NCBI GenBank assembly: GCA_949358305.1
Contig: OX442324.1
Coordinates: 4,594,001-4,658,000 of the forward strand
Length of the DNA: 64,000 nt
Reading direction: 5' to 3'
Source: Strigamia acuminata
Taxonomy: Eukaryota > Arthropoda > Chilopoda > Geophilomorpha > Linotaeniidae
The stretch's first letter is position 1, and the number at the start of each line of letters is the position of its first letter. Positions 23,701-34,322 of the stretch are shown here, one piece after another. The notes beneath the pieces were generated by a model, which saw nothing but the letters and a program-made list of their open reading frames with translations, was not told the DNA's origin and ran no database searches. The position numbers were made by a program, and so were the translations under genes.

Positions 23701-26700
23701 GCCCATGCCCGGGGTGGTTGGTTGGGCGGGGGGTTTTCAATGTCCACCTTTTCAAGTAATGAAAGTTTTTCTGGGCGAGGAGTTGAATTGGAAAATATAT
23801 ATGTGGGAGAAGGGAAAAAAATGGCAGGTGTGATGTAAAGATGGGGTGGAGTGTGGAGGGAGAAAGAAAATGGGAAGAAAAAATTGTGGAATGAAAATGA
23901 GTGGGTGGAGGACGATGCTCTCTGTCTTTTGGTTTGTTGTTAACCCTTTTTTTTGGGATAGGTCAGGAATGTGTATGCTGATGATATTGTGACGTGATGT
24001 GATGAAAAAAGTTCTTTGTTTGTTTGATATGGGGCCTAAGAATAACCTGGGTTGACCTTTTCTAATATTGTTCCTTGGTGAATCGGAATGAAGGAATTAA
24101 TTCGCATTCCAATTACCATCAGGTGAATTTTTTTCCTTTGATTTAATATTGAAGAGTTGATCTTCCGGTTCATCAGAAGCTATAAATTATGGTGTAGAGG
24201 ATGGTGTTTATATATGATGTCATTAAAGTAAGTGGTGGAAAATAGACAAAAACTTTCAAAGTGGTGGGGAATGGTTAAAAAGTGTTTAGTGGGAGTATGA
24301 AAAATGGTTGAAAAGCAATAAAAATGGTTGAAAGCGGTGGAAAACGATTCAAAAGTAGTGGAAAACGATGAAAAAGTGATGGAAAACGATGAAAAAGTGA
24401 TGGAAAACGATGAAAAAGTGATGGAAAACGATGGAAAACGATTCAAAAGTAGTGGAAAACGGTGAAAAACGATTCAAAAGTAGTGGAAAACGGTGAAAAA
24501 CTATTCAAAACAGATGGAAAACGATGGAAAACGATTCAAAAGTAGTGGAAAACGGTGAAAAACGATTCAAAAGTAGTGGAAAACGGTGAAAAACTATTCA
24601 AAACAGATGGAAAACGATGAAAAACGATTCAAAAGTGGTGGAAATATTTTTTTTCTCAATTTTTTCATTTTCCACTATTTTTTTTTTCATTTTTCTGAAT
24701 GAATTTTAAACTAAAAAAACATGCTGTACAAGTTGTGATGTCTTGATTTTTTACCAATAGGTTTTTTTATTTTATTTTTTGTTCATTAAGGAAAATTGAT
24801 TTTTTTTGAAAGGTTTTGTAAAAATGTTGTAAAAAATAACAACATAGATGTAAATGACACTGAAAAACAGTGAAATACTAATGGTAGTGTGAAAATGATG
24901 GACTGTTGCACAAGATGATTAGATCATGTCCAACGTAACTAATGTAATTTCCAAAACAGGAAATTGACTTAGAAAAAAAATTTCAAAAAAAAAAATTCCA
25001 AAACGTACTATCAGTACGTTTAGGAATATATATATATACCAAACAAAAATCCACCTGTGGTTTGTTCCCCCCTTTTTGACAAAAATCCTAAATCCTTCCA
25101 TTTACTGACCCAAACTTGTTTTGTAAACAGGTGGGCTTACAGGGGGAAATGAATGTCCACGCACAGGAAACAAACTTCTCAAGCCCATTGAATTTGAGGA
25201 TTTCCTCAGTGTCTTGCTCTGCTGCCCTAACGTAGCTTCCGGTTTTTCTCACCCCTCGATTGGGGAGACTGAGTTTGCAATTTCACATATTGCCAATGCA
25301 AAACGTCAAAATTTCTCTTTCTCTCTCTCTGAGAATTAAATTAAATAAATCAACATTGGAATAATTGTTTTCTCTTACAATTTCTCGAGTTAAATGCATT
25401 TTACTGGTGATAGGCGGGGTCGTTGAGGACGCGTGATATGGTATCTAGGTGATTGATTCCTGATTGAAGTATACTTAAAACGGCTCAAAAGGTGTGGTTT
25501 GGTAAAAAGATAAAAAAAAATGTCAAGGTATTTACGCTTTGACTCATATAAAAGGAGTGTATTCGAGTGAAATGACACCATTTCATCAAATTATACAATT
25601 TTGTTATTAAAAAGAGAATTATATTTCAATCCAAATTACTCTATAGCCATTGTTTGGGTTCTAAATGGAAAAATCAATTTGAATCAATGATGATACGCGA
25701 AACCCCACATTTTGATTCCCCAAACAGGAAACTGCATTGACGCGTATGCCCCACACATGTCCATCAACTCGACATCCGGGCGACAGTGGGATGGGGGATG
25801 ATCGTTTCCGTTACCATAGCAACGACACTACTCGTTCCTCTCGGTCCAACTCTTCCGAAACATTACCCCGACACGTCTTTCTCCCATTTTGACAACAACG
25901 AACTCGAATGTCTCATGCCCCCCTTCCCTTTTTGGCCTTTTTCGAGTCGCGAATCAATAGCGGCATAAAAGCGATATTGTTGAGTGTAATTTTTAAATTC
26001 GCCGCACGCGTGGCCATTGAATTTCGGCCCCAATTGAACTTTCCGCTAACGCTATGACAGCTGCGTCTCGCAGTTGACGGCTAAACGTGGCTTTAATTTG
26101 TTGGCGACTTGTCTTTTGTGTTTTGGGGAGTTAGGGAGATTGTGCGTGCGCATCAATTAGTCACGAGCAAAACTGTGCGTTCAAACCACCCGTCACTGTC
26201 TCACGTTTTTATTGTCCGACGACGACATTTATTTTATTTTATTCGCTTATTAATTTGATTTGTTGTTGTGGTTAATTTTTTTATTTTTTATTTTTATAAT
26301 TTTTATAATTTTTTTTTTAGATGTGCACGATGGATCAGCTTGCAACAGGATGTTTGATATCAAAACTTGGGGTTCGTTTTACACTTTACCTTTTTGTGGA
26401 CACGTAAGGTCAGTTGTATTTATATTAAATTTATAAAGGGGAATGTTTTTGGCTACATTGTCTTAATTAATGCTAGAATGGTAGATTATATAAATACTGA
26501 AGGACACAGACCGTAATCCCGACACAAAGAATTAAGTTTCATTAATTTTTATTATCATTATCATTATTTTTTTGTGAAATGAGAATAATAATAATAATTT
26601 CCTGAAATAAAAAATATTGTTCGATAGAAATAAATATTCTAGTGTCAATTTATTGATACTAAAATATTTTTTTTACATATATATATAATTTAGTGGTGAT

Positions 26701-27060
26701 CTGAAATGAATATTTTTTTCGACGGTATTTGTTGCGTTTACAGGCGGTCGACGGTCGACTTACCGCGGCCGCGCGAACATCAAACCCCGTCCAAAAAAAA
26801 AATTCAAAAGCAACGACTTCGGATCAACACCAAAAATGAACTTTTACGTTTTTCAATGTTTTTAAAATTTCAAACGTCCTTACCTTAATCTCCTTTATCA
26901 GCTGGTCCGCTTGCGAGTAAGGCACGTGAGGGGCGATAGCCACCAATACACCTTGATACGAATTATTTTCGAACCTTAGCAACTGTGCACAGGTGCCACC
27001 GAAAACTGTAACGATCAAACATACAACAGTCAATACCACGTGCTTCCACTTGGCTCTCAT
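14709..27060 (-). CDS. CLCA-C: CLCA family protein with intact HEWAH metalloprotease motif
   Basis: Twelve coding exons: 27060-26884, 19950-19659, 18891-18623, 18564-18437, 18369-18255, 18035-17787, 17718-17386, 17314-17087, 17010-16707, 16639-16481, 16413-16183, 15748-14709. Sum 3,525 nt (1,174 residues). The signal-peptide exon (MRAKWKHVVLTVVCLIV, then LLRFENNSYQGVLVAIAP) lies 6.9 kb upstream of exon 2, matching the exon 1/2 border of CLCA-A and -B. It keeps the zinc motif VFVHEWAHFRYGVFDEYG, so it is the paralogue most likely to self-cleave. The VWA MIDAS is DVSSN (final Ser absent). Then Ig/FN3-like repeats, a TM (GIIGGTIGFLLLLILIVLLT) and a long cytoplasmic tail of about 200 residues. 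The tail is rich in Tyr and Ser (YDHINP, DYYIS) and ends ESQV, a class I PDZ-ligand pattern. A TTATAAA-like element near 27112 could be its TATA box. An upstream in-frame ATG at 27108 is possible but gives a poorer signal peptide. Confidence 0.92.
19500..19525. repeat. 26-bp palindrome in CLCA-C intron 2
   Basis: GTAATACATTTT, then GT, then AAAATGTATTAC: 12-bp perfect arms with a 2-nt centre. It is embedded in about 200 bp rich in CATTTTGTAA-like and CATTTCGTAA-like motifs (19400-19620), suggestive of a palindromic MITE core. No target duplication was found. Confidence 0.75.
20161..20174 (-). promoter_or_regulatory. CTCF-like motif
   Basis: GGCGCCATCTGGCG; its reverse complement contains CCAGATGGCGC, close to the CTCF core (CCASYAGRKGGC) with one mismatch. 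Confidence 0.3.
24296..24645. repeat. Minisatellite of about 21-31-bp units in CLCA-C intron 1
   Basis: Repeats of AGTGGAAAACGGTGAAAAAC and GATTCAAAAGT-type modules arranged in higher-order blocks. For example, a block containing ACTATTCAAAACAGATGG recurs. Strongly purine-rich on the plus strand. Confidence 0.9.
25810..25823. promoter_or_regulatory. X-box-like (RFX) palindrome inside CLCA-C intron 1
   Basis: GTTACCATAGCAAC fits the RFX X-box consensus (GTNRCC, short spacer, RGYAAC). It lies about 1.1 kb downstream of CLCA-C exon 1 in a locally GC-richer stretch. Function is inferred from the motif only. Confidence 0.4.
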
Positions 27061-28160
27061 CGTCGCGCTTCGATCGAGTGATAAAATATGTATAAAAATG
27101 AAAAACACGGCTTATAAACAAACGGAGGTGCAGTTCACTCTCTGTCACGATCGAAAACAGCAACTGCAGTCACAAAGTCCACATGTACGTTAAGATAAAA
27201 GTGATGCGGCGTCTGCTCTGCACCTCACGTCCCAACTGGAAACGCCACTGCTCCTCACGCACTGTCTCCTCTCTCCCTCCTCACACACGCATGCGCACTC
27301 GGCTGCCCGTTACTTCGCCTTCGCGCACCACTGGCGTGGGATGGTGAAGGGTACGCAGGGACGGTTGGCGAGCACGCGCAGTGTCTGCTCCATTTTTCCA
27401 TGTACCACCTGCAGGGGGAGTTTGGAGTGGTCCCTCGGGTTGGGGGGGATGTGGCTGGGGCTCTGGGAGGGTCAGGAGGGGTGTTGTGAGATGTGACAGG
27501 ATAAGGTAGCTAATTAATTCCACATGGAGACACTAGAGGGGATTTGAATTGAGCAATATACACGCTTGACTTCCGGTTTTTGATGAGGCTGGTGCACATG
27601 TGCCGAGAAGGTGCGAGTGTTGTTTTTAGCCATCATGTGCTGGTGTTATTGTTGTGGATGTGAAGACATTTGCAGTTGAAAGGTCTCTATATATATATTT
27701 ATATTTATCAAGTAGTTTTTTTTTTAAATGGGCCCGCGAGAAACGTGTTTTCGTTTGTTTATTTATTTTGGATAATGAAACGTTTTTATGTTTGTTTTTT
27801 TATTGGATTTTTGTGTGTTTGTGATGGATTTAGGCCTAATTGTTTTTTTTTTAAATATTTAAATATTTATTTTGTTTTTTTTATTGTGAAGGTTCGCTTT
27901 GTCCACCCATAAGAAGCGTCATCGTTGGGTTTCTTTGGGTTGAGAGCCTAAGCCTAATTTCCATTCGGAAATTGACAAAATTCTTGCTGCCTTTGTTCAA
28001 CTGATTGAAATCTCGTAGTTACACCTCGGAAGGCGTTTCTGGCGTTCATCACTTGTCCACCCTTTTGAAATTAAAGAAGAAAAAAAAAGGGGGCGTGATG
28101 GTGCACGGGAGGAGTCCCCTTCTTCAACTTCTTCTCCGCCTACAGCGATTCTCTTTGACG

Positions 28161-28172
28161 GCCATCTGGTGG
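28161..28172 (-). promoter_or_regulatory. CTCF-like motif
   Basis: GCCATCTGGTGG; its reverse complement CCACCAGATGGC fits the core CCASYAGRKGGC at every position. Confidence 0.4.
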
Positions 28173-28726
28173 ACAGATGGAGAAAGAAAGATGAACTTGT
28201 TGTTGTCCTCTACATTTTCTCAGGATGATCGGTTTTCTACACCGTTTTACCGGAACCCATTTTTACCCGTATCGAGTGATTGACAAGTGTGTCGCACCTC
28301 TTTTGGTAAAGATAAATAAAGGAGAAGGAGGAAAGAGCGAAAGAAATGAAGAAATGAAAAAAAGGTGAAAGTTTTGAGAGAGAGAGAAGAGAAGAAAATG
28401 GAGCAGTTAAAAAAAGAATGGAGATTTTTGCATTACAATTAAAATGGAATTTTTTAATGTTTCACTTGATGGATTTAAAGATGGTGACCTATTTTCGGTT
28501 TAGAATTTTTATTCTTCTCAAATATATTCTCATTTGTGGGAAAAATTGTTTGTTCTTTTTGCCCGTATCTCCGAACGCGGCTGAAGGTGCCATTTATACC
28601 AATCTTTTGCGTTTTCCTTCTGTGATTTTCCTTTCTGGAATTTAAACGTTTGTTTGAAAAAAAATAGAGATTTAATTTTGGAAATAAAAATGTGAAATGT
28701 TTTTAATTTTTAAAAATTTAAAAAGT

Positions 28727-30926
28727 TTACAAATTTCGTATTAATCTGCGCAAAAATGCAGGAAATTTGTGATTTCTCACTCGTTTCATTTCAAGAGTAC
28801 TTCCGTCTTTTTGTTTGGATTCACAACAACCTCCTTCTTGTTTTATCAACGCAACAATAACCCGGGTTGGGTCGTACTGTTGACCAAGTGTATTAATAAT
28901 TGCAATGACGTCACGTTTGACTTCCTCTATGGGAAGGAAACGGCTAAATCGCACCGGAATTTACATATTATTCTTCTTATTAATAACAACAAGATATAAT
29001 ATAATAAAAGATGAAAACCATTCGCCCATGTTTGCAGTGAATAGTCAAGCGTAAAACCAAATGTTTATTTTGTTGTTTTTGCTTTAACATGAAATATCCT
29101 AACCAGATGGCGCCCCATGTTTATGTTCGGTGGCTTTTCCTGATAGTAAACAGAGCATTAAATTTTATTGCCACCTTTTAAAGGAAAAAAAAATACTTAA
29201 TTTACACATCTCGAATTTTTATTCTTTGAAATGAAACTGATGAGGGACAAGGTTGAATAAGAAACCTTTTTTTCGAGCCCTCTGGTGTTGAATCGAAGCG
29301 GAAAAAATGAATATAAATATTTGAAATGAATGAAACGAATGAACCCTCAGGTAGGAAGTCTAAACGGAGAGGTTAGTTGAATGTGCATTACCACATTATG
29401 TTGTGGGATGATGTCATGTATAAAATGTGCTATTGTTCTGCTAATGCCTAATTCCAATCAAGGCCGCACTGTGCCAATCTCGCTCTAATTGACCCAACTT
29501 TAGGTTAAAAACCTGCTCGAGGCTGTTTAACTTGCTTCAAATTGGTTTTAAATTGAGGGTTTATCACCTTTTCGCAAAAATTGGGTACTAGAAAAAAGAA
29601 ATGGTGGGATTTTTCTGGCGTGATTGTTGGGAATTTGAGTTGAGATGAGTTTTTTTTTTTTCAATGAAGTGAGAAAAGTCTGGTGTTGGGTTTGCTATTT
29701 TTTTTTTGTCATGTTTGGAGAGGTTTGTCATGGATGATCACTTTGGTGCGACTCGCGGTTCGCTCGATGGGCACCAGAGGGTGCATTGACTCGACGCAAA
29801 GTTCCATAGTGTTTAAACCATAAACAGCTGCAGCATCTGTTTATTGTATTGATCTTTAGTTTTATATTTATCAAAAATAAAAAAAATATAAAATATATAT
29901 TTTATAGTGTATAGATATTGATGTATGTATTTTTTTAAATTATTTATTTGATTTTGAGTGGTTAAATTAATTATGGGGCGGTGAACTGACCAGGTTCAGA
30001 ATACTTATAGAACACATTTACCCAATTTACCCAATTTACCCAATAACTCCCGGAAATATACGGTTTGAATGAATAATTCTTGGAAAAAAAATTAATTGAA
30101 ATTGATACACGATATTGATGGAAAATTGTAAAAAAAAATGTTCTCTTTCGGGGTCATTTTTTACGATATTATTTTATACCCATAATTCCATTTAAAATAA
30201 AGCATAAAAAGTATTTATATTCCACACACACACAATTGGCATCCTGCAACAAGAAAAAGTTTCTCGATAACCATTATGTGAAATGTGAGTGCGCATATCC
30301 GTTGAAAAATAACGTTTGGAATAAAGAAAGAAAGAAATATATTGTATATATAAAAAAAAAATGCAACAAACAACAATAGAGCATCTTTCCTGCTGAGCGT
30401 CACACAAGTTCATGCTACAATGCGTGCAACATGCAGCGATGCATCCATGCAACTCGATTACGAATCACACGGGCCTTGGATCACCGCTTTTTTTTGCTGC
30501 TTTGCAAATACTCATTTACTATACTCTAACTAGTTTACAACCAATCAGACTTTCAACAAAAAATTATTTGGCGCACTCGTTTCTATGGCGACACATGTAA
30601 ACATTCCACAAAAGAAAACTGGAGCAAAAATTCTATAATATGGATTTTTTAAGGTCTATTTATGGCGCGAATGACGCAACAATGCAAATTTCATTTTTTT
30701 GATACAACGATAGATAAAAATGTATAAATTTTTTTTAAAGAAAATTTTTTTTTGCCGAAAACGCGAAAAAGTTGACTCTTTTTCGACGTTTTCAGCGCTT
30801 TTGTCGCTGGGAAAGAAATTGAGCAGGTGAGGGAAAGTGTTGAGTGATAAATTCGCCCTCTATAGCTGGGGTTGTGTGTAGGGGGTTGGGAATGAAGTGT
30901 CAGCTGCGACAACACTTACCTGACAT
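28727..30926 (-). CDS. Hypothetical two-exon small gene
   Basis: Speculative model. Exon 1 (30926-30920) is ATGTCAG followed by a strong donor GTAAGTG. Exon 2 (28926-28727) follows a pyrimidine-rich acceptor (CCTTCCCATAG), and the phases match. The 68-residue product starts MSEEVKRDVIAIINTLGQ, continues with a CC pair and is basic at the C-terminus (FLRRLIRNL). Its composition looks like real protein rather than chance AT-rich ORF, but I recognise no family. The exon pairing over 2 kb rests only on splice-site quality and phase. Exon 1 sits in the CpG-richer stretch around 30.85-31.15 kb, which looks promoter-like. Confidence 0.25.
29103..29114 (+). promoter_or_regulatory. CTCF-like motif
   Basis: CCAGATGGCGCC, matching the AGATGGCGC type of core with one mismatch upstream. 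Confidence 0.3.
29772..29784 (+). promoter_or_regulatory. CTCF-like motif
   Basis: CACCAGAGGGTGC resembles the CCACCAGAGGGCGC core, with one change in the G-rich half. Confidence 0.35.
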
Positions 30927-32920
30927 GTTCACAGATCCAGACGGGTCATTGAATCGGACTGAAACGATGTCACTCAATCCTCGTGCGCGATTGAGAAAAA
31001 TGTGTGAGCTTGATGCAGCGTTCACACACACACAACACACTCATCTACCTGTAAGGCACTAGTTACCTGTCTCACCTCGATTACCTAGAAAGATGAACTC
31101 GTCTCGGGGCCACGCGCGCTGGTGCATACCTGGATGCACTTCGAGTCTTTGCACCTTTCCGATTTTTATTTACTTTAATTTACTCTTTTTTTTAGAGAAA
31201 AATTTTTTTTTATGGATATGGGTGATTTGAGACTGAATTTGGGTGCAAATGTTGGTAGAATGTGTGTAAAAGAGTTTTAAAAACGTGTATTTTTGAGGTA
31301 AAATTGTAAAAAGGGGTTTTGTTTAACTCCCACGCGCGGATAGGGGGCGTGAGAATATTGAGAGTTCCCGAGAGAGATGCTCTTATTAACTCTCACCTCT
31401 GACATCGAACAAGTTGCACTTCGAAAATGGCGACTTGTAATTGCAGTTATGTGGCTTTTTTTCTTTTCTTTTTGTTTCTCGTTTTGGTATTTTGTTTATG
31501 AGATAAGGTCGTGAGTGAGATAGAAGTGTTAAAATGTTATTTATACGTTGTTGGAGTTTGTTATTTTGCATAGAAATTAAATAAAAGGGTTTGGTTTGGA
31601 CTGTATCGAGTGTTGTGTTTCTTCCGCGTTGTGGAAAGAATAATAAGCTGGATGTTTGGTTTTTTTTTTTTAGTTTAGTTGTGTGTGCGGGATGATAAAT
31701 CATGGCTGTTTTGTGTGAAGTAGGTCTTGGGAGCATTTTTCTTGTATTTTGTTGAGGTTAAAGGTGACGTTTGTCAATTTAGAAATCAATGAATATTGTG
31801 TTTTTTTTCGTCTTGGTTTTTTTTTTTTCTTTTTTTCTTTTATGCGGATTCTTTTATATGAAAATGTTTCTTTCACGTCCACATTCCGTTGGGGTTGGTT
31901 GTAAAAGGTTTTCCCGCCGAACCACATAGGGGAAAATGCGGTTGTCGTCTGTTACGTGTAACCATTTATCCTATCGCGTTATTGAAAGTGGCGCCATCGG
32001 TTGGCAATTCCTGGAAATTTATTATCATAAATGGAGTCGTTGCACCTCTGGTTTTATATTTTTGAAAAGGCGGGAAGGCATTTTTTTGATTGATGATTCA
32101 TTTTTAACACGTTTTAGAACGATTTTATAACTTTAAATGACTCAATACATGCAACGATTATGAGTAATTGAAATAAATACTTGAAATAATTTATTTTTTA
32201 AAATGTCATATTTGTAATCAAAATGAATCTGAGCATTATTTACATTCGTTCCAAAGATTCGCTCACAAATCACTTGGCCATGACAACGATAAGAACACAA
32301 CATTGCACAATAAACTGCACAGGTGACTCACTCTACGCAGTGAAAATACGTAATTAAAAATAAATACCGTAATAGGAACTAATTTTTAAAAAATAATCTG
32401 AGCATTATTTACAATGATTCATTTCATTCGGAGATAAAACTCGCGCCATGGCAGACAAAATGCGCATTTATGACATTACACTAGCAATTAAAATAAAATA
32501 AATATCATAATAATTTATGTTTAAAAACAAATGATGAAATTAACCTGCATCTTGAGTATTGTTAACATTCGCTCACAGAGAAAACTCATGCAATGAACAC
32601 AAAATTACACCAAAATGGAAAATGCCATAAAATGACAAATAAATTATAATTAATGAACAACAAAATTTACTAATAATAATTCATCATTCGTCACGGTAGT
32701 AAAAATAAAAATAAAAATCAGAAATAATAGAACACCTTGAAAAAAATATTTTTTTAAAAATATTAAAAATAGAAAAACTTATAAAAATGCAATTTTACTT
32801 GTAAAAAAAAATAAACATAAAAACACTGAATAAACAGAAATGTTGAAACCTTTTGAGACATTACTTTATGGTTTAAAACAAGAGTTAATTCAATTTAGCG
32901 CTTGTTATTCGTCTTCGAAC
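30927..32920. other. Gene-poor intergenic stretch
   Basis: AT-rich, with CA and poly-T runs. A CpG-richer patch at 30.85-31.15 kb looks promoter-like. From 32.2 to 32.8 kb are loosely related lines containing CTGAGCATTATTTACA (two copies near 32229 and 32397), which may be an old duplication. No supported gene. Confidence 0.5.
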
Positions 32921-33154
32921 TCATCCGTTGACTCGCCTTTTCACTCTGTTTTCAGCAACAGCTGCGAAATATTCTTCAAGAGTCACTGGTGAAGCGAACG
33001 AAAAGTCAGTCACAGTCGTTTGACACATTGGACACTTGAAAATCCCAATTTTCTGCCACATGTAGCGATTCAGTTGTTGAAAACAATGGCCACACGGAAT
33101 AAAATAAATCCACAATTTGATCCTTTTTCTGTTTCGATGTATCGGTATTGCCAT
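32921..33154 (-). CDS. Small protein with a partial RING-like zinc finger
   Basis: A 77-residue frame starting just after an acceptor (GGCTAG/AAAATGG). A plausible 5' UTR exon donor lies near 33225. Residues about 20-45 read PCGHCFQQLNRYM..... KCPMC, resembling the second half of a RING finger (CGH...CPxC). The first Cys pair of a RING is absent, so it would bind one zinc at most or be a divergent or truncated finger. The C-terminus is basic (RVKRRVNG). The family is not recognised. The coding call rests on composition, the Cys/His spacing and the splice context. Confidence 0.4.
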   Translation of the reverse strand: MAIPIHRNRKRIKLWIYFIPCGHCFQQLNRYMWQKIGIFKCPMCQTTVTDFSFASPVTLEEYFAAVAENRVKRRVNG

Positions 33155-34322
33155 TTTCTAGCCTAAAATGAAGCATGTTTATTATTATAAGCCAAGTAAA
33201 TGAAAAAAAAAACAAGTTTTACCTTTTTTTTTATAACTTTTTAGAAAACAAAATACGTTTGACACTTGTTGTGAGCGCGAAAGTGAACTGTTCTCTACGA
33301 CGACAATAGGAAGACAAATGAAAACGTGTTGTAAACCGTAATGTGAGAAGGAGCTTTCACCGTGATTTCACTAGGGTCACTGACTCGTGTGGACGAAAGA
33401 GGGATATTGGCGCTGTGTTTCAAGGCCAGGTGACGTTGTTTGAAATTAGGTCACTCAAAGTCATACGTACACGTGTGTTTCTGTTGTTTTGGTTTGGTTT
33501 GTTTGTTTGGGGAGTTGTTATCATATCTATAAATTGATAAATGATGTTTATTTGAGGTTTCCCCTGATTTCAGGGGAAAATATGAGTCTTTCAAGCTAGT
33601 TTTATCCGTTTTTTTTTTAGCTTTGTTTGGTAATATAAAAAAAGGCTAAACTAAAACCTAAAATTGAATGAAAACGATTTTACTTTTTGTTTTTTAATTT
33701 CATAACTTGAATATTTTATTTTCTTATTTTTTAGTTTGAAAATATTTTTTTTCCTTGAATGGGATTACAGTGAATTAATTAAAGTGAATTAAAGGTTTCA
33801 CGAAGTTCCTTGTCTTTGTATAAATCTCGCCCAGGTGACGACAGATTTAATTATTATTCGATTATGGTACCTCATAATTTTTTGACGAACTGTGCTGCCA
33901 TCTATGATGAATAAATAGTAATGAATTTCAAAGTTGGTAACGAGTCGCCGAATATGGCGCCACCCGCTTTGGGGGTGTACGAGCTACTTACGCTTTAGTT
34001 ACCGAGATATATAAAATGCACTTTAATCGTGTTTTTTGAAACTGAAATTTTCATGTTGATTGGACATTTGAAAGAAAAAGGTATTTTTAATTTAATTATT
34101 ATTATTTTTTTAAATTGTTGTAAATGTTGGTTTGTTTAAGTTCCGGTTTCAGGTTTTCTTACCACCCTCTTACCTGAAAATGAATTTGAAAATTGCTGTG
34201 TTTGCGATGGGGAAATTGAAGGTTTCCAGCAGCGAAATCTATTTAGATGACAGTGTTATTAATTCTAGTGTGTCTAATTTCATTTTATGATTTATTCAGG
34301 TTTGAAATAACGCCAATTCGTA

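Larger units (their letters stand above)
19951..26883. other. CLCA-C intron 1 (6.9 kb), gene-poor
   Basis: Connects the CLCA-C signal-peptide exon to exon 2. I see no nested gene with supportable splice sites. It contains a CTCF-like motif (20161-20174), a minisatellite (24296-24645), an X-box-like palindrome (25810-25823) and many homopolymer runs. First introns of this gene family are often the longest and may hold regulatory DNA. Confidence 0.6.

Noticed and set aside
21251-27523. Several short ORFs in and around CLCA-C intron 1
   Set aside because: All are below 100 codons, start in homopolymer or simple-sequence DNA, and lack domain, signal-peptide or splice support, apart from the CLCA-C exon 1 frame.
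32223-32820. Possible LINE or gene in the AT-rich region before the RING-like gene
   Set aside because: Only short duplicated phrases are seen; no ORF, tail or TSD could be established.
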